A DNA stretch of 32,750 nt from assembly GCA_018336015.1 (NCBI GenBank), contig JAGXQZ010000107.1, positions 1 through 32,750 of the forward strand, given 5' to 3'. The first letter of the stretch is position 1. The number at the start of each line of letters is the position of its first letter. Shown here piece by piece: positions 24,652-32,750 of the stretch. Under the pieces are notes generated by a model. The model ran no database searches, was not told the DNA's origin, and saw only the letters and a list, made by a program, of their open reading frames with translations. Made by a program: the position numbers and the translations under genes. Source of the DNA: Algoriphagus sp. GTDB taxonomy: Bacteria; Bacteroidota; Bacteroidia; Cytophagales; Cyclobacteriaceae.

Positions 24652-25493
24652 ACGAGCTCTTTGCAGGCCGAAGGCTGGTCATCGCCACCAAACACGGGAA
24701 AGAATCCGTCCTAAAACCGCTTTTTGATGAAGCGCTTGGGGTGAAAAGTGTGCTTGTAGAAGGTCTCGACACAGATCTTTTGGGCACATTTTCGGGAGAA
24801 GTCGAGCGAACCCTAGACCCAATCAGCACAGCCAGACGAAAGTGCGATCTAGCCATGGACCTCACCGGTGCGGATTTGGCCTTAGCCAGTGAGGGTTCCT
24901 TTGGTGCGCATCCTTCCGCCTTTTTCCTCCCCGCCAATGAAGAGTGGCTGCTCTTTTTGGATCGAAAAAACCAGCTGGAAGTCCACGCCAGACATCTGAG
25001 TATGGAAACCAATTTTGCTGGGCAAGATTTCAGCGACTTGAATACTTTGGAGGACTTTGCTCAGCAAGCGCTTTTCCCCAGCCATGGGTTGATTTTGAGA
25101 AATCAGCAAGACAGCAACCTCGAGATCCACAAGGGCATCACCGATCAGTCCCTACTTTTAGAACTTGGGGAACAACTTTTGAAAAAGTATGGCAACGCCT
25201 ACGTGGAGACAGACATGCGCGCCCATCTGAATCCTACCCGGATGAAAGTGATTAAGGAAACAGCCCAAAAGCTGTTGGAAAAAATCCGTTCCTGCTGCCC
25301 CACCTGTTCCCTGCCCGGCTTTGCAGTGGTCTCCGCCGAACCCGGCCTTCCTTGCGGTTGGTGCGGAACACCAACCCGATCCATTCTTTTTCAGACCAAA
25401 ACTTGCACTCATTGCGGGCATTCCGAGCGAGTTCACTTTCCTCAAGGAAAAACCACAGAGGATCCTATGTATTGTGACCGCTGCAATCCATAA
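24633..25493 (+). CDS. DUF6671 zinc-ribbon protein
   Basis: A 286-residue protein that appears to be of the DUF6671 family, of unknown function. The N-terminal two thirds (about 1-215) form an alpha/beta domain (RLVIATKHGKESVLKPLF, ALASEGSFGAHPSAFFLPAN, AYVETDMRAHLNPTRMKVI). The C-terminus holds four CxxC pairs (Cys222/225, 241/244, 258/261, 281/284), which could form two zinc ribbons (CPTC, CGWC, CTHC, CDRC). It starts inside the dihydroorotase gene (19-bp overlap), so translation is coupled. A link to pyrimidine metabolism or metal supply is possible but is only suggested by position. Confidence 0.85.
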   Translation: MGLEKLNELFAGRRLVIATKHGKESVLKPLFDEALGVKSVLVEGLDTDLLGTFSGEVERTLDPISTARRKCDLAMDLTGADLALASEGSFGAHPSAFFLPANEEWLLFLDRKNQLEVHARHLSMETNFAGQDFSDLNTLEDFAQQALFPSHGLILRNQQDSNLEIHKGITDQSLLLELGEQLLKKYGNAYVETDMRAHLNPTRMKVIKETAQKLLEKIRSCCPTCSLPGFAVVSAEPGLPCGWCGTPTRSILFQTKTCTHCGHSERVHFPQGKTTEDPMYCDRCNP

Positions 25494-25566
25494 ATATTCC
25501 TCACAGACACAAACTGATTTTTATCAGGGACTTAGCTAAGGAATGCCTACAAAAAGCTCCTTCGGA

Positions 25567-25588
25567 GAAAGTATCTTGCTTTACTTTC
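25567..25588. repeat. small inverted repeat upstream of the GH3 gene
   Basis: GAAAGTA (25567-25573) pairs with TACTTTC (25582-25588), 25 bp before the beta-glucosidase start. It could be an operator or a leader hairpin. Confidence 0.35.
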
Positions 25589-25613
25589 TTGGTAATCCTA
25601 AACTTCTGACCCT

Positions 25614-27875
25614 ATGCGACACGGCATCCTTTTCCTGTTTCTCTTACTTTCGCCCGGACTTGCCCGAGCCTTCCAACCCACACAGGTGGATAAAAAAGTA
25701 GATTCGCTGCTTTCCTTGATGACTTTAGAGGAAAAAGTCGGGCAGATGAATCAGTACAACGGCTTTTGGGAAGTGACAGGACCGGCACCGAAAGACGGAG
25801 ATGCCGCCAAAAAATACAACCACCTTCGAAAAGGTCTCGTGGGGTCCATGCTCAATGTGACCGGAACAGAAAATGTTCGAGCCGTGCAAAAAATCGCAGT
25901 CGAGGAAACCCGACTGGGCATACCACTTCTGATCGGGTATGATGTGATTCACGGATTCAAAACGCTTAGTCCAGTACCTCTGGCTGAAGCGGCAAGTTGG
26001 GACTTGGAAGCTATTCGCAAGTCGGCGGAAGTGGCCGCCTTGGAAGCCAGTGCCGCTGGGATCAACTGGACCTTTGCTCCGATGGTGGATATCTCCCGCG
26101 ATGCACGTTGGGGCCGAGTCATGGAAGGTGCCGGTGAAGACCCTTACCTCGGAAGTCAGATCGCCTTCGCTCGGGTTAAGGGATTTCAGGGTTCGGATTT
26201 GACCTTGCCTCACACCATTTTGGCTACTGCCAAGCACTTTGCAGGCTATGGATTTTCGGAGTCAGGGCGGGATTACAACACGGTAGATGTAGGTACCACC
26301 ACCCTTTACAATGATATTTTACCGCCTTTTCAAGCTGCACTCGAGGCAGATGTGAAGACCTTCATGAATTCATTTAATGTCCTAAATGGCATTCCTGCTA
26401 CCGGAAACTCTTTTTTGCAGCGCGAAATCCTCAAAGGAAAGTGGGACTTTGACGGACTGATGGTCTCTGATTGGGGATCGATCGGAGAGATGGTAGCACA
26501 TGGATTTGCAGCTGATGGCAAGCACGCCGCCCAACTCGCCGTCAATGCCGGTTCGGACATGGATATGGAGTCTGCCCTCTACGTGGAGCACTTGGTGGCC
26601 TTGGTCAAAGAAGGAAAAGTCAAAGAAAGTGACGTGAACGATGCCGTGCATCGGATTCTTAAACTCAAGTTTGAGCTCGGATTGTTTGAGGATCCTTACC
26701 GCTATTGCGATCCAACCCGCGAGGCAGAAATCACAGGCAGCAAAGCTATCCGTGAAGCTGTCCTTGACATGGCTCAAAAGTCTATTGTACTGCTCAAGAA
26801 TGAAAACAGCCTACTTCCTCTTCCGAAATCAGGCAAAAAAATCGCCTTGATCGGACAGTTGGCTACCGACAAAGACAGCCCACTGGGCAGCTGGAGAGCC
26901 ATGGTCGCTCCAAACTCAGCGGTATCGGTGTTAGAAGGACTTCAAGCGCTTGGAACCCACACCATTCAAGTTGCACAAGGCCCGGTGATCTTTGAAGGCA
27001 GCGTCAATTTTGCCACCGAAGTCAAGGTGAATGTAACCGATAAAAGCGGAATGGAAGAAGCCATTCTAGCAGCCAAAGAAGCTGAGGTGGTCGTGATGGT
27101 GTTGGGCGAACACGGTTTTCAATCCGGTGAGGCTCGTAGCCGTACAGACTTGGGACTGCCCGGATTGCAGCAGGAGCTGTTGGAAAAAGTCTATGCAGTC
27201 AATCCCAACATAGTCCTAGTCCTGATGAGCGGAAGGCCTCTCACCCTTGAATGGGCCGACAAGCATATTCCTACCATCGTGGAAGCCTGGCAACTCGGCA
27301 GTGAAAGCGGAACTGCCATCGCTCGGGTGCTCTACGGCGACTACAATCCAAGTGGAAAACTGCCGATGACTTTCCCAAGAAATGTGGGACAACTGCCACT
27401 TTACTACAACTACAAGCCTACCGGCAGACCCAATGATCCCGGTCAGAACCTTGTCTTTTGGTCACATTACATGGATTCACCCAATTCGCCATTGTATCCT
27501 TTTGGCTATGGGCTGAGCTATACCACATTCACCTATTCAAACTTGCAAATCAGCCAACCTACTTTGCAAAAAGGTGGAAGTATCGACGTGCAAGTAGTCT
27601 TGAAAAATACTGGCAAAAGAACAGGCAAAGAGACCGTCCAACTTTACATCCAAGATCCTGTGGCCTCCATCAGCCGACCTGTCCGTGAACTCAAAAACTT
27701 CCAGCAGGTAGAATTGAAATCGGGGGAATCGAAAACCGTAACCTTTACCCTTACCGAAAAAGACCTCGGATTCTATAGCCCAGAAGGCGCTTGGGTCGTA
27801 GAACCGGGGCTGTTTAAGGTGTTTGTTGGCGGCGACTCCGGGGCTTCGATGAAAGTAGAATTTCAATATGAATAG
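25614..27875 (+). CDS. bglX: secreted GH3 beta-glucosidase (BglX-like)
   Basis: A 753-residue protein with a Sec signal peptide (cleavage near residue 20). Residues about 28-370 form the GH3 TIM-barrel: GYDVIHGFKTLSPVPLAEAA (about 108-127), KHFAGYG (Lys207-His208), and the nucleophile Asp286 in LMVSDWGS. Residues about 390-610 form the alpha/beta sandwich domain with SIVLLKNENSLLPL and the VVMVLGEHGFQSGEARSR segment that supplies the acid/base region. The C-terminal Fn3-like domain (about 640-750) contains FGYGLSYTTFTYSNL. It removes terminal beta-glucose residues from oligosaccharides in the periplasm. It is monocistronic, with a terminator at 27906-27937. Confidence 0.95.
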   Translation: MRHGILFLFLLLSPGLARAFQPTQVDKKVDSLLSLMTLEEKVGQMNQYNGFWEVTGPAPKDGDAAKKYNHLRKGLVGSMLNVTGTENVRAVQKIAVEETRLGIPLLIGYDVIHGFKTLSPVPLAEAASWDLEAIRKSAEVAALEASAAGINWTFAPMVDISRDARWGRVMEGAGEDPYLGSQIAFARVKGFQGSDLTLPHTILATAKHFAGYGFSESGRDYNTVDVGTTTLYNDILPPFQAALEADVKTFMNSFNVLNGIPATGNSFLQREILKGKWDFDGLMVSDWGSIGEMVAHGFAADGKHAAQLAVNAGSDMDMESALYVEHLVALVKEGKVKESDVNDAVHRILKLKFELGLFEDPYRYCDPTREAEITGSKAIREAVLDMAQKSIVLLKNENSLLPLPKSGKKIALIGQLATDKDSPLGSWRAMVAPNSAVSVLEGLQALGTHTIQVAQGPVIFEGSVNFATEVKVNVTDKSGMEEAILAAKEAEVVVMVLGEHGFQSGEARSRTDLGLPGLQQELLEKVYAVNPNIVLVLMSGRPLTLEWADKHIPTIVEAWQLGSESGTAIARVLYGDYNPSGKLPMTFPRNVGQLPLYYNYKPTGRPNDPGQNLVFWSHYMDSPNSPLYPFGYGLSYTTFTYSNLQISQPTLQKGGSIDVQVVLKNTGKRTGKETVQLYIQDPVASISRPVRELKNFQQVELKSGESKTVTFTLTEKDLGFYSPEGAWVVEPGLFKVFVGGDSGASMKVEFQYE

Positions 27876-27905
27876 GAGTAAAAAGTTGACTTAATCCCCA
27901 AATGA

Positions 27906-27937
27906 AAAAGAGAGCGAGGTTTATCACGCTCTCTTTT
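27906..27937 (+). terminator. terminator after the GH3 gene
   Basis: AAAAGAGAGCG (27906-27916) pairs with CGCTCTCTTTT (27927-27937), giving an 11-bp stem with a 10-nt loop. Flanking A and T runs suggest it works in both directions. Confidence 0.85.
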
Positions 27938-28014
27938 CTGCTTTTACTCGACCAGAATATCCGTTTCCCTTCCAGTAGGCTAAAAAAGATAAGCTTGAAG
28001 TACCTTTTCATCAT

Positions 28015-28049
28015 CTGTGGACTGTCGACCGTCGTCTGTGGACGCTTGT
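28015..28049. repeat. heptad repeat array (CTGTSGW type)
   Basis: The units are CTGTGGA (28015-28021), CTGTCGA (28022-28028), CCGTCGT (28029-28035), CTGTGGA (28036-28042) and CGCTTGT (28043-28049). It is the same family as 17758-17785. Confidence 0.75.
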
Positions 28050-28107
28050 CTGCACTGCAAAATTCAAAAAATAACTTGTTGCCAAGAGAGCGGGTAATCA
28101 TTAGCCA

Positions 28108-29475
28108 CTAAAACCTCCCTTTGTCAGAAATCAGCTTGGAAGTCCTCTTTTCCAACTTTTTGCGCATCGCAACTAACTGACTTTGATAAGCAGGATTTTT
28201 CGCAAGGTTGTTTTGCTCCAAAGGATCCAACAGCAAGTCATAGAGCTCTTCATGAGACGGATCATTGATATAGCGAAAATACTTCCAACGCTCCGTGCGA
28301 AGGGCTTCACTTGGAGGAATAATTGGAGTTTGCCACAGGTGCTCGGTGACAAATTCCTTTCGAGCAGTCAACTTCGACGACTGAAGGGAAATTCCCTGCC
28401 AATCCTTGGGAATAGAAAGTCCGGCCAAGTCCAAAATCGTCGCCGGCACATCGATATTAAGTGCATATGCAGCGTTTCTTTTTCCACCTGCATTTCTTGG
28501 GTCAAAAACGATGAGAGGCACCCGCAGGGAAGGTTCGTACATCAGCCATTTACCTGCGAGTTGGCGCTCCCCAAGGAAGTAGCCATTGTCTCCCATCAGG
28601 ATGATGACAGTATTTTTAGCCAATCCTTTTTCAGCCAAAGCCTTTCGGATCTTGCCGATTTCAGTATCCACTTCTGAGATCATGCGGTAGTAGCCTTTGA
28701 CACTGTGCTGGTACTTCTCCGGCGTATCAAACCGCCAATGCCAACGAGTGCGGTTTTCCCCTGTTCTCACATATTCTGGCTGGGCCAAAAATTCCGCATC
28801 TGAGGCCATGATCGGGTCAGGAATGACCGTCTTTTGATACATCGTGTCGTACTCCGGCGACCAGAAATACTGAAGCGCTGCCGGGTCGTGCGCATGAGGA
28901 GCGCTGAAACTGAGCGAAAGCATAAACGGCTTTTCGCTGGGTGCATTTTGAATAAAATCTATCGCCTGCTGTGCAGTATAGCGAGTCAGGTGAACCGTAT
29001 CTTTCCCGATCGTCTTGAAAAAATACCCGCGTCGATCGTCGTGTTTCCCATTTCGGTCATAGTCCTCCCCCTGATCAAATAGCTCCGAAAATCCGGGATA
29101 ATTCACCCCGAATTTTCCAAAGAACCCCGTGTGATAGCCTCCTTTCCGAAGCTCCATGGGATAAGATTGATCGATAAAGGGTTGCTTGATGTTTCCCTGA
29201 CCAAAGGTGTAGGCATGCGTACGTTCGTAAAGTCCCGTGAGGATACTGGCCCGACTGGCGGCGCAGATCGGCGTGGTCACAAAGGCATTTTCGAAATAAG
29301 TTCCTTCGGCTGCCAAACGATCCATTTCTGGAGTTTGGATGATCGGATTACCCGCAAAACCCAAGGCATCCCATCGCTGATCGTCGGTGAGAATAAAAAT
29401 GATATTGGGCTTAGTTTGGGAAAAGACCTGAGCCACTGGAAGAAGGAGAAAAAGAAGCAGGGTGACTTTTTTCAT
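28108..29475 (-). CDS. secreted S1-family sulfatase
   Basis: A 455-residue protein with a Sec signal peptide (cleavage near FSQT, residue 20). The S1 sulfatase metal site begins with ILTDDQRWD (Asp31, Asp32). The formylglycine motif is CAASRAS (Cys71, Arg75) in PICAASRASILTGLYER, so it needs the anaerobic-type or FGE-type maturase, which is not in this window. Later conserved residues include HAHDP (about 191-195) and MGDNGYFLGE (Asp-Asn metal ligands, about 295-305), then AGKWLMYEPSLRVPL. It removes sulfate esters, probably from a sulfated glycan; the exact S1 subfamily cannot be told by eye. It is divergent from the ribokinase operon with a 183-bp shared upstream region. Confidence 0.93.
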   Translation of the reverse strand: MKKVTLLLFLLLPVAQVFSQTKPNIIFILTDDQRWDALGFAGNPIIQTPEMDRLAAEGTYFENAFVTTPICAASRASILTGLYERTHAYTFGQGNIKQPFIDQSYPMELRKGGYHTGFFGKFGVNYPGFSELFDQGEDYDRNGKHDDRRGYFFKTIGKDTVHLTRYTAQQAIDFIQNAPSEKPFMLSLSFSAPHAHDPAALQYFWSPEYDTMYQKTVIPDPIMASDAEFLAQPEYVRTGENRTRWHWRFDTPEKYQHSVKGYYRMISEVDTEIGKIRKALAEKGLAKNTVIILMGDNGYFLGERQLAGKWLMYEPSLRVPLIVFDPRNAGGKRNAAYALNIDVPATILDLAGLSIPKDWQGISLQSSKLTARKEFVTEHLWQTPIIPPSEALRTERWKYFRYINDPSHEELYDLLLDPLEQNNLAKNPAYQSQLVAMRKKLEKRTSKLISDKGRF

Positions 29476-29508
29476 TCTTCAAGATAGTCGATAACCCAAA
29501 AGAAACGC

Positions 29509-29579
29509 ATCCTGCCCTAGGTGATTTCATCTTCCCCATCCCGAAAAATCGATAGAATCTTTTCTAAATCCTGCCTTAG
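29509..29579. promoter_or_regulatory. repeated ATCCTGCCYTAG motif between sulfatase and ribokinase
   Basis: ATCCTGCCCTAG (29509-29520) and ATCCTGCCTTAG (29568-29579) differ at one position and are 59 bp apart, in the divergent promoter region. The TCCTGCC core matches the element upstream of the DUF4432 gene (GTCCTGCCCTA at 1126-1136). A shared regulator is inferred only. Confidence 0.4.
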
Positions 29580-29658
29580 CCTTGTGAATATGGGGAAATA
29601 TGCCAAGCTTGGAGAATACAACAACAGCGATTTTCTCCAAAGAAACACCTCATCACCC

Positions 29659-30561
29659 ATGGCAAAAATTCTGGTAGTCGGGAGCTCGAATACAGATTTG
29701 GTAGTAAAAACCGGGAGATTTCCGCAGCCGGGCGAGACGGTAATGGGAGGAGATTTTTTCCTGTTTCAAGGAGGAAAAGGAGCCAATCAAGCCGTGGCCG
29801 CCGCCCGAATGGGTGGAGAGGTAGCATTCATCAGCAAGGTCGGCGCAGATCTCTTTGGCAGTCAAACCATGGAAAGCTTGGAGAGAGAAGGCATTCCTCG
29901 AACTTGGATGTCGATGGATGCTTCCACCTCCACAGGCGTGGCCATGATCACGGTGAATGCACAAGGAGAGAATCACATCGTAGTCGTGCCGGGAGCAAAT
30001 GCCCTGCTAATACCTGAAGCGCTTGATGAAGCCCACGATGCCCTACTAACGACTGATGTTTGGCTTTGCCAACTGGAAATCCCTGTCGAAACAGTCGCCT
30101 ATTTGGCTGAAAAGGCCAAATCCCTTCGTAAAAAACTTATTCTAAATCCCGCACCGGCAGCAGACTTGCCAGATTTGATTTATCAGGGCCTTTTCTTGAT
30201 TACCCCAAATGAAACCGAAGCAAGTTTATTGTCCCGTATCTCCTGTGAACAGGAAGCAGATTACCCACGGGTTGCCCAATGGTTTTTGAATAAGGGTGTG
30301 CAACAGGTCGTGATTACCCTAGGCGAAAAAGGAGTTTTCTTCAAAAATGCTGAGCTTGAACTCCGAATTCCAGCCCCTTCTGTAGCAGCTGTCGATACCA
30401 CTGCGGCAGGTGATGTATTCAACGGAACCCTTGCAGTAGCCTTGGCAGAAGGTGAACCTTGGGCAAAAGCTCTTCAAACTGCCATTCAAGCCGCTTCCCT
30501 TTCGGTCACCCGCATGGGAGCTCAGGCTTCCGCACCTTATCGAACCGAAGTATTGCCTTAA
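29659..30561 (+). CDS. rbsK: ribokinase
   Basis: A 300-residue PfkB-family kinase from the ATG at 29659; a GTG start 46 codons earlier gives a leader with no homology-like features. The first PfkB signature region is GGKGANQAVAAARMGG (about 37-52), preceded by VVGSSNTDLVVKTGRFPQPG (about 5-24). The second signature is DTTAAGDVFNGTLAVAL (about 246-262) with the catalytic Asp in AAGD. It phosphorylates ribose at O5 in the cytoplasm. It is the first gene of an operon with the ADP-ribosylglycohydrolase (19-bp gap) and an MFS transporter, a grouping that supports ribose as the substrate. Confidence 0.9.
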   Translation: MAKILVVGSSNTDLVVKTGRFPQPGETVMGGDFFLFQGGKGANQAVAAARMGGEVAFISKVGADLFGSQTMESLEREGIPRTWMSMDASTSTGVAMITVNAQGENHIVVVPGANALLIPEALDEAHDALLTTDVWLCQLEIPVETVAYLAEKAKSLRKKLILNPAPAADLPDLIYQGLFLITPNETEASLLSRISCEQEADYPRVAQWFLNKGVQQVVITLGEKGVFFKNAELELRIPAPSVAAVDTTAAGDVFNGTLAVALAEGEPWAKALQTAIQAASLSVTRMGAQASAPYRTEVLP

Positions 30562-30580
30562 ACCCCTTCATTTTCTGAAA

Positions 30581-31954
30581 ATGACTTATACCTCAAGACC
30601 ACTCCCCTGCCTTCTTTTACTGATCGTATTTTCCTTTTCGGTTTTTTCCTGTGATCAAAAGGCCACGCCTGAGAAAAACCCAAGCTTGACCTACCAAGAA
30701 TATCAACCGAAAGCGAGCGATCTGATCATCGACCGCGGACGGTATGAGGATCAGCTTCAGGGATTTTGGCTGGCCACCTGTATTGCCAACTGGACCGGGT
30801 TGGTCACCGAGATGGACAAAATCGGAGAAATCGGAGAGGTAAAGACGGGGGCTTTTTACACTCAGGAAGATTGGGGCAAACCCGACCAACCCAGCATTTG
30901 GGCAGAGGGCATCCCAAGCAACCTGTCACCGACGATTGATTTTGTGTTTGCCGACGAGGATACACTTTGGGGAGCGGACGACGACACCGACATTGAATAC
31001 ATGTATCAGGAACTGCTCCTGAGAAACAACACCTCAATGCTGACCGGCGAGCAAATCCGACAAGGCTGGCTACGCCACATCAAAGCAGAGGAAGAAAACT
31101 ACCTCTGGGTATCCAATCAAAAAGCCTTTGACCTGATGCGTGCTGGACTGGTGCCTCCTGCCACTGGAGATCCGGCAAACAATCCAGAATACGACATGAT
31201 CGACGCGCAACTGACGACTGAGATTTTTGGACTCTATGCACCTGCTCGGCCCAAAAAAGCGATCGAAATGGCCAAACTTCCTATTCAGACCACTGCCAGA
31301 ATGGAAAGCCAGTGGATATCGGAGTTTTACGTAGCCATGTTTTCTCTCGCTTCAGCAGCAGATCCGGCTTTGCCGATCAAGGACCGATTGATGTGGATGG
31401 CAGAAGAGGCAAAAAGTACGCTGCCGGACTCCTCCTATGCTGCCAGGATGTATGACTTTGTCAAAGCCAAGTACGAGGAAGGAATCACCTGGGAGCAGGC
31501 AAGAGATTCCGTCTACATCCGCTACCAAGTCAATCAGCAGGACGGCTATGACCTCACCAGCCGCAACCTGTATTGCAATGGATGCTTTGCTGCCGGGATC
31601 AACTTTGCGGCGAGTTTGGTCAGCCTGTATTACGGAGAAGGCGACCTGATCCAAACCATCAAGATCGGCGCTTTGGCGGGTTGGGACTCCGACAATCCTA
31701 CCGCTACCTGGGGAGGCTTGATCGGCTTTATGATGGGTAAAAAAGAGGTGGAAAAAGCCTTTGGACGTAAGTTTTCCAACCGGTTTCATATCCACCGTAC
31801 CCGCATTGGCTTTGCCGGAGAAGGGATAGATACATTTGATAACATGGCCAAAAAAGGCCTGTGGATCATTGACAGAGTAGTCCAGGAAGAGCTTGGCGGA
31901 GGAGTGGATTTGGAGAAAAACAGATGGTATATCCCTGCTTCTACTCAGCAATAA
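30581..31954 (+). CDS. ADP-ribosylglycohydrolase-family lipoprotein
   Basis: A 457-residue protein from the ATG at 30581, chosen because it begins a lipoprotein signal (FSVFSC, Cys near residue 22); the open frame extends further upstream inside the ribokinase gene but without a signal. It belongs to the ADP-ribosylglycohydrolase fold: ATCIANWTGLVTEMDKIGE in the first motif position, WGADDDTDIEYMYQELLL with the Asp cluster, and AGWDSDNPTATWGGLIGFMM as the late metal-binding motif. The classic G-x-x-GD motif at the first site is replaced by ANWTG, a feature of this extracytoplasmic subgroup. It probably releases ribose from a nucleoside-like or ADP-ribose-like compound outside the cytoplasm. 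It is between ribokinase and the MFS gene, with gaps of 19 and 32 bp. Confidence 0.88.
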   Translation: MTYTSRPLPCLLLLIVFSFSVFSCDQKATPEKNPSLTYQEYQPKASDLIIDRGRYEDQLQGFWLATCIANWTGLVTEMDKIGEIGEVKTGAFYTQEDWGKPDQPSIWAEGIPSNLSPTIDFVFADEDTLWGADDDTDIEYMYQELLLRNNTSMLTGEQIRQGWLRHIKAEEENYLWVSNQKAFDLMRAGLVPPATGDPANNPEYDMIDAQLTTEIFGLYAPARPKKAIEMAKLPIQTTARMESQWISEFYVAMFSLASAADPALPIKDRLMWMAEEAKSTLPDSSYAARMYDFVKAKYEEGITWEQARDSVYIRYQVNQQDGYDLTSRNLYCNGCFAAGINFAASLVSLYYGEGDLIQTIKIGALAGWDSDNPTATWGGLIGFMMGKKEVEKAFGRKFSNRFHIHRTRIGFAGEGIDTFDNMAKKGLWIIDRVVQEELGGGVDLEKNRWYIPASTQQ

Positions 31955-31986
31955 CGCATTACTACTCTAAGCCAAATTCTTGAAGA

Positions 31987-32750
31987 ATGTCAACACAATC
32001 ATCTAATCATGGCAGAAAGACCTTGCTGCTAATTGTCATCTACCTTGCATTTATCAGCTTGGGTCTACCCGATTCACTTTTGGGATCAGCCTGGCCTGCG
32101 ATGTACGAGGGATTGAGAGTGCCGGTGGACTATGCGGGATTGATCTCCATGATCGTAGCAGCGGGCACGGTGGTTTCAAGTCTTTTTAGCGGCAAAGTCA
32201 TTTCCCGGTTTGGGGTCCCGATTGTTACCACCTTTAGCGTGCTTTTGACGGCTTTAGCCTTGATGGGCTTTTCACTTTCCGGTCAGTTTATCTACCTATG
32301 CCTGTTGGCAATTCCGCTGGGACTGGGTGCAGGCAGTGTGGATTCGGCACTGAACAACTATGTAGCCTTGCATTTTGAGGCTAGGCACATGAACTGGCTG
32401 CACAGCTTTTGGGGAGTGGGTGCGGCAATTGGTCCGATCATCATGGCTGGACACTTTGCCAAAGGAAATTCCTGGTCCAGCGGATATGAAACCGTAGCTT
32501 GGATTCAATTGGGATTGGTGGTGATTTTGGTGCTTTCTCTTCCACTATGGGCAAAAAATAAAGAGTCAGAGCAAGCCGAGGAGCCTTCAACATCTGAGGG
32601 ATTTTTCTCCCTGATCGGGAGAGTAGAAGGGCTGAAACAAGCCTTACTGGTATTTTTTCTGTATTGCACCATCGAAGCAACTTTTGGTTTGTGGGGAGCG
32701 AGTTTTCTGGTTTTCGAGCGGGGTTTTGAAGTAGATCAAGCGGCAAGATT
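31987..32750 (+). CDS. MFS transporter (partial, runs off the window)
   Basis: An open frame of 254 codons from the ATG at 31987 to the window edge. The translation starts MSTQSSNHGRKTLLLIVIYL and has at least seven hydrophobic helices. The segment LGLPDSLLGSAWPAM, then the RFGVP loop after the second helix, and GAGSVDSALNNYVA in the fourth resemble the fucose permease/FucP-like MFS group. It is third in the operon after ribokinase and the ADP-ribosylglycohydrolase, so it is a candidate importer for ribose or a ribose-containing product. It lacks the C-terminal part here. Confidence 0.88.
   Translation, partial: MSTQSSNHGRKTLLLIVIYLAFISLGLPDSLLGSAWPAMYEGLRVPVDYAGLISMIVAAGTVVSSLFSGKVISRFGVPIVTTFSVLLTALALMGFSLSGQFIYLCLLAIPLGLGAGSVDSALNNYVALHFEARHMNWLHSFWGVGAAIGPIIMAGHFAKGNSWSSGYETVAWIQLGLVVILVLSLPLWAKNKESEQAEEPSTSEGFFSLIGRVEGLKQALLVFFLYCTIEATFGLWGASFLVFERGFEVDQAAR

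Noticed and set aside
29521..29658. 46-codon GTG-start extension of ribokinase
   Set aside because: The added residues show no family features, and the ATG at 29659 starts directly at the conserved ribokinase N-terminus.
30452..30580. Upstream extension of the ADP-ribosylglycohydrolase frame into ribokinase
   Set aside because: The lipoprotein signal begins at the ATG at 30581, so the extension would bury it.

Overview
The window reads as chromosomal DNA of a Bacteroidota member, most likely Cytophagales (Cyclobacteriaceae or Algoriphagus-like). Evidence: a SusC/SusD pair, many short lipoprotein signal peptides, lipoprotein c-type cytochromes with beta-propeller domains, a Bacteroidota-type dihydroorotase, weak Shine-Dalgarno signals, and intergenic DNA full of short repeats. 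I see no phage, plasmid, IS transposase, CRISPR array, rRNA or tRNA.

Left third (1-14.6 kb): a glycan-uptake and oxidation locus. On the minus strand lie susC-susD (one operon), then a lipoprotein beta-propeller/cytochrome c translationally coupled to a DUF1080 (3-keto-glycoside hydrolase/lyase type) lipoprotein, then a DUF4432 aldose-epimerase-like protein. Divergent from susC, on the plus strand, lie a second large SGNH/beta-propeller/HEAT/cytochrome c lipoprotein and a secreted VCBS (FG-GAP) repeat protein. The susC/cytochrome divergent region carries three tandem pairs of an RTCCTG motif, each with a 10-bp period.

Middle (14.6-21.6 kb): small accessory units. These are a DUF6364/PIN toxin-antitoxin pair followed by a hexapeptide acetyltransferase, a DUF2975 membrane protein with an XRE regulator, a DUF1801/YdeI protein, a PAS sensor with a HisKA-like helix but no ATPase, a DUF1593 nucleoside-hydrolase-like lipoprotein, and an AT-rich membrane protein followed by an attC-like hairpin and a cluster of REP-like palindromes.

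Right third (21.6-32.75 kb): a Tat-exported Gfo/Idh/MocA oxidoreductase, a class I dihydroorotase overlapping a DUF6671 zinc-ribbon protein, a secreted GH3 beta-glucosidase, a secreted S1-family sulfatase (minus), and a ribokinase - ADP-ribosylglycohydrolase lipoprotein - MFS transporter operon running off the right edge. That operon resembles part of the ribose-utilisation (rus) locus of Bacteroides thetaiotaomicron.

The most unusual non-gene signal is a set of at least eight intergenic arrays of degenerate 7-bp units. Their sequences differ but all keep a strict 7-bp period. Several form two-armed inverted structures, and several run exactly into start or stop codons. They resemble the heptanucleotide STRR repeats of cyanobacteria, but I do not know a description of them in this lineage.
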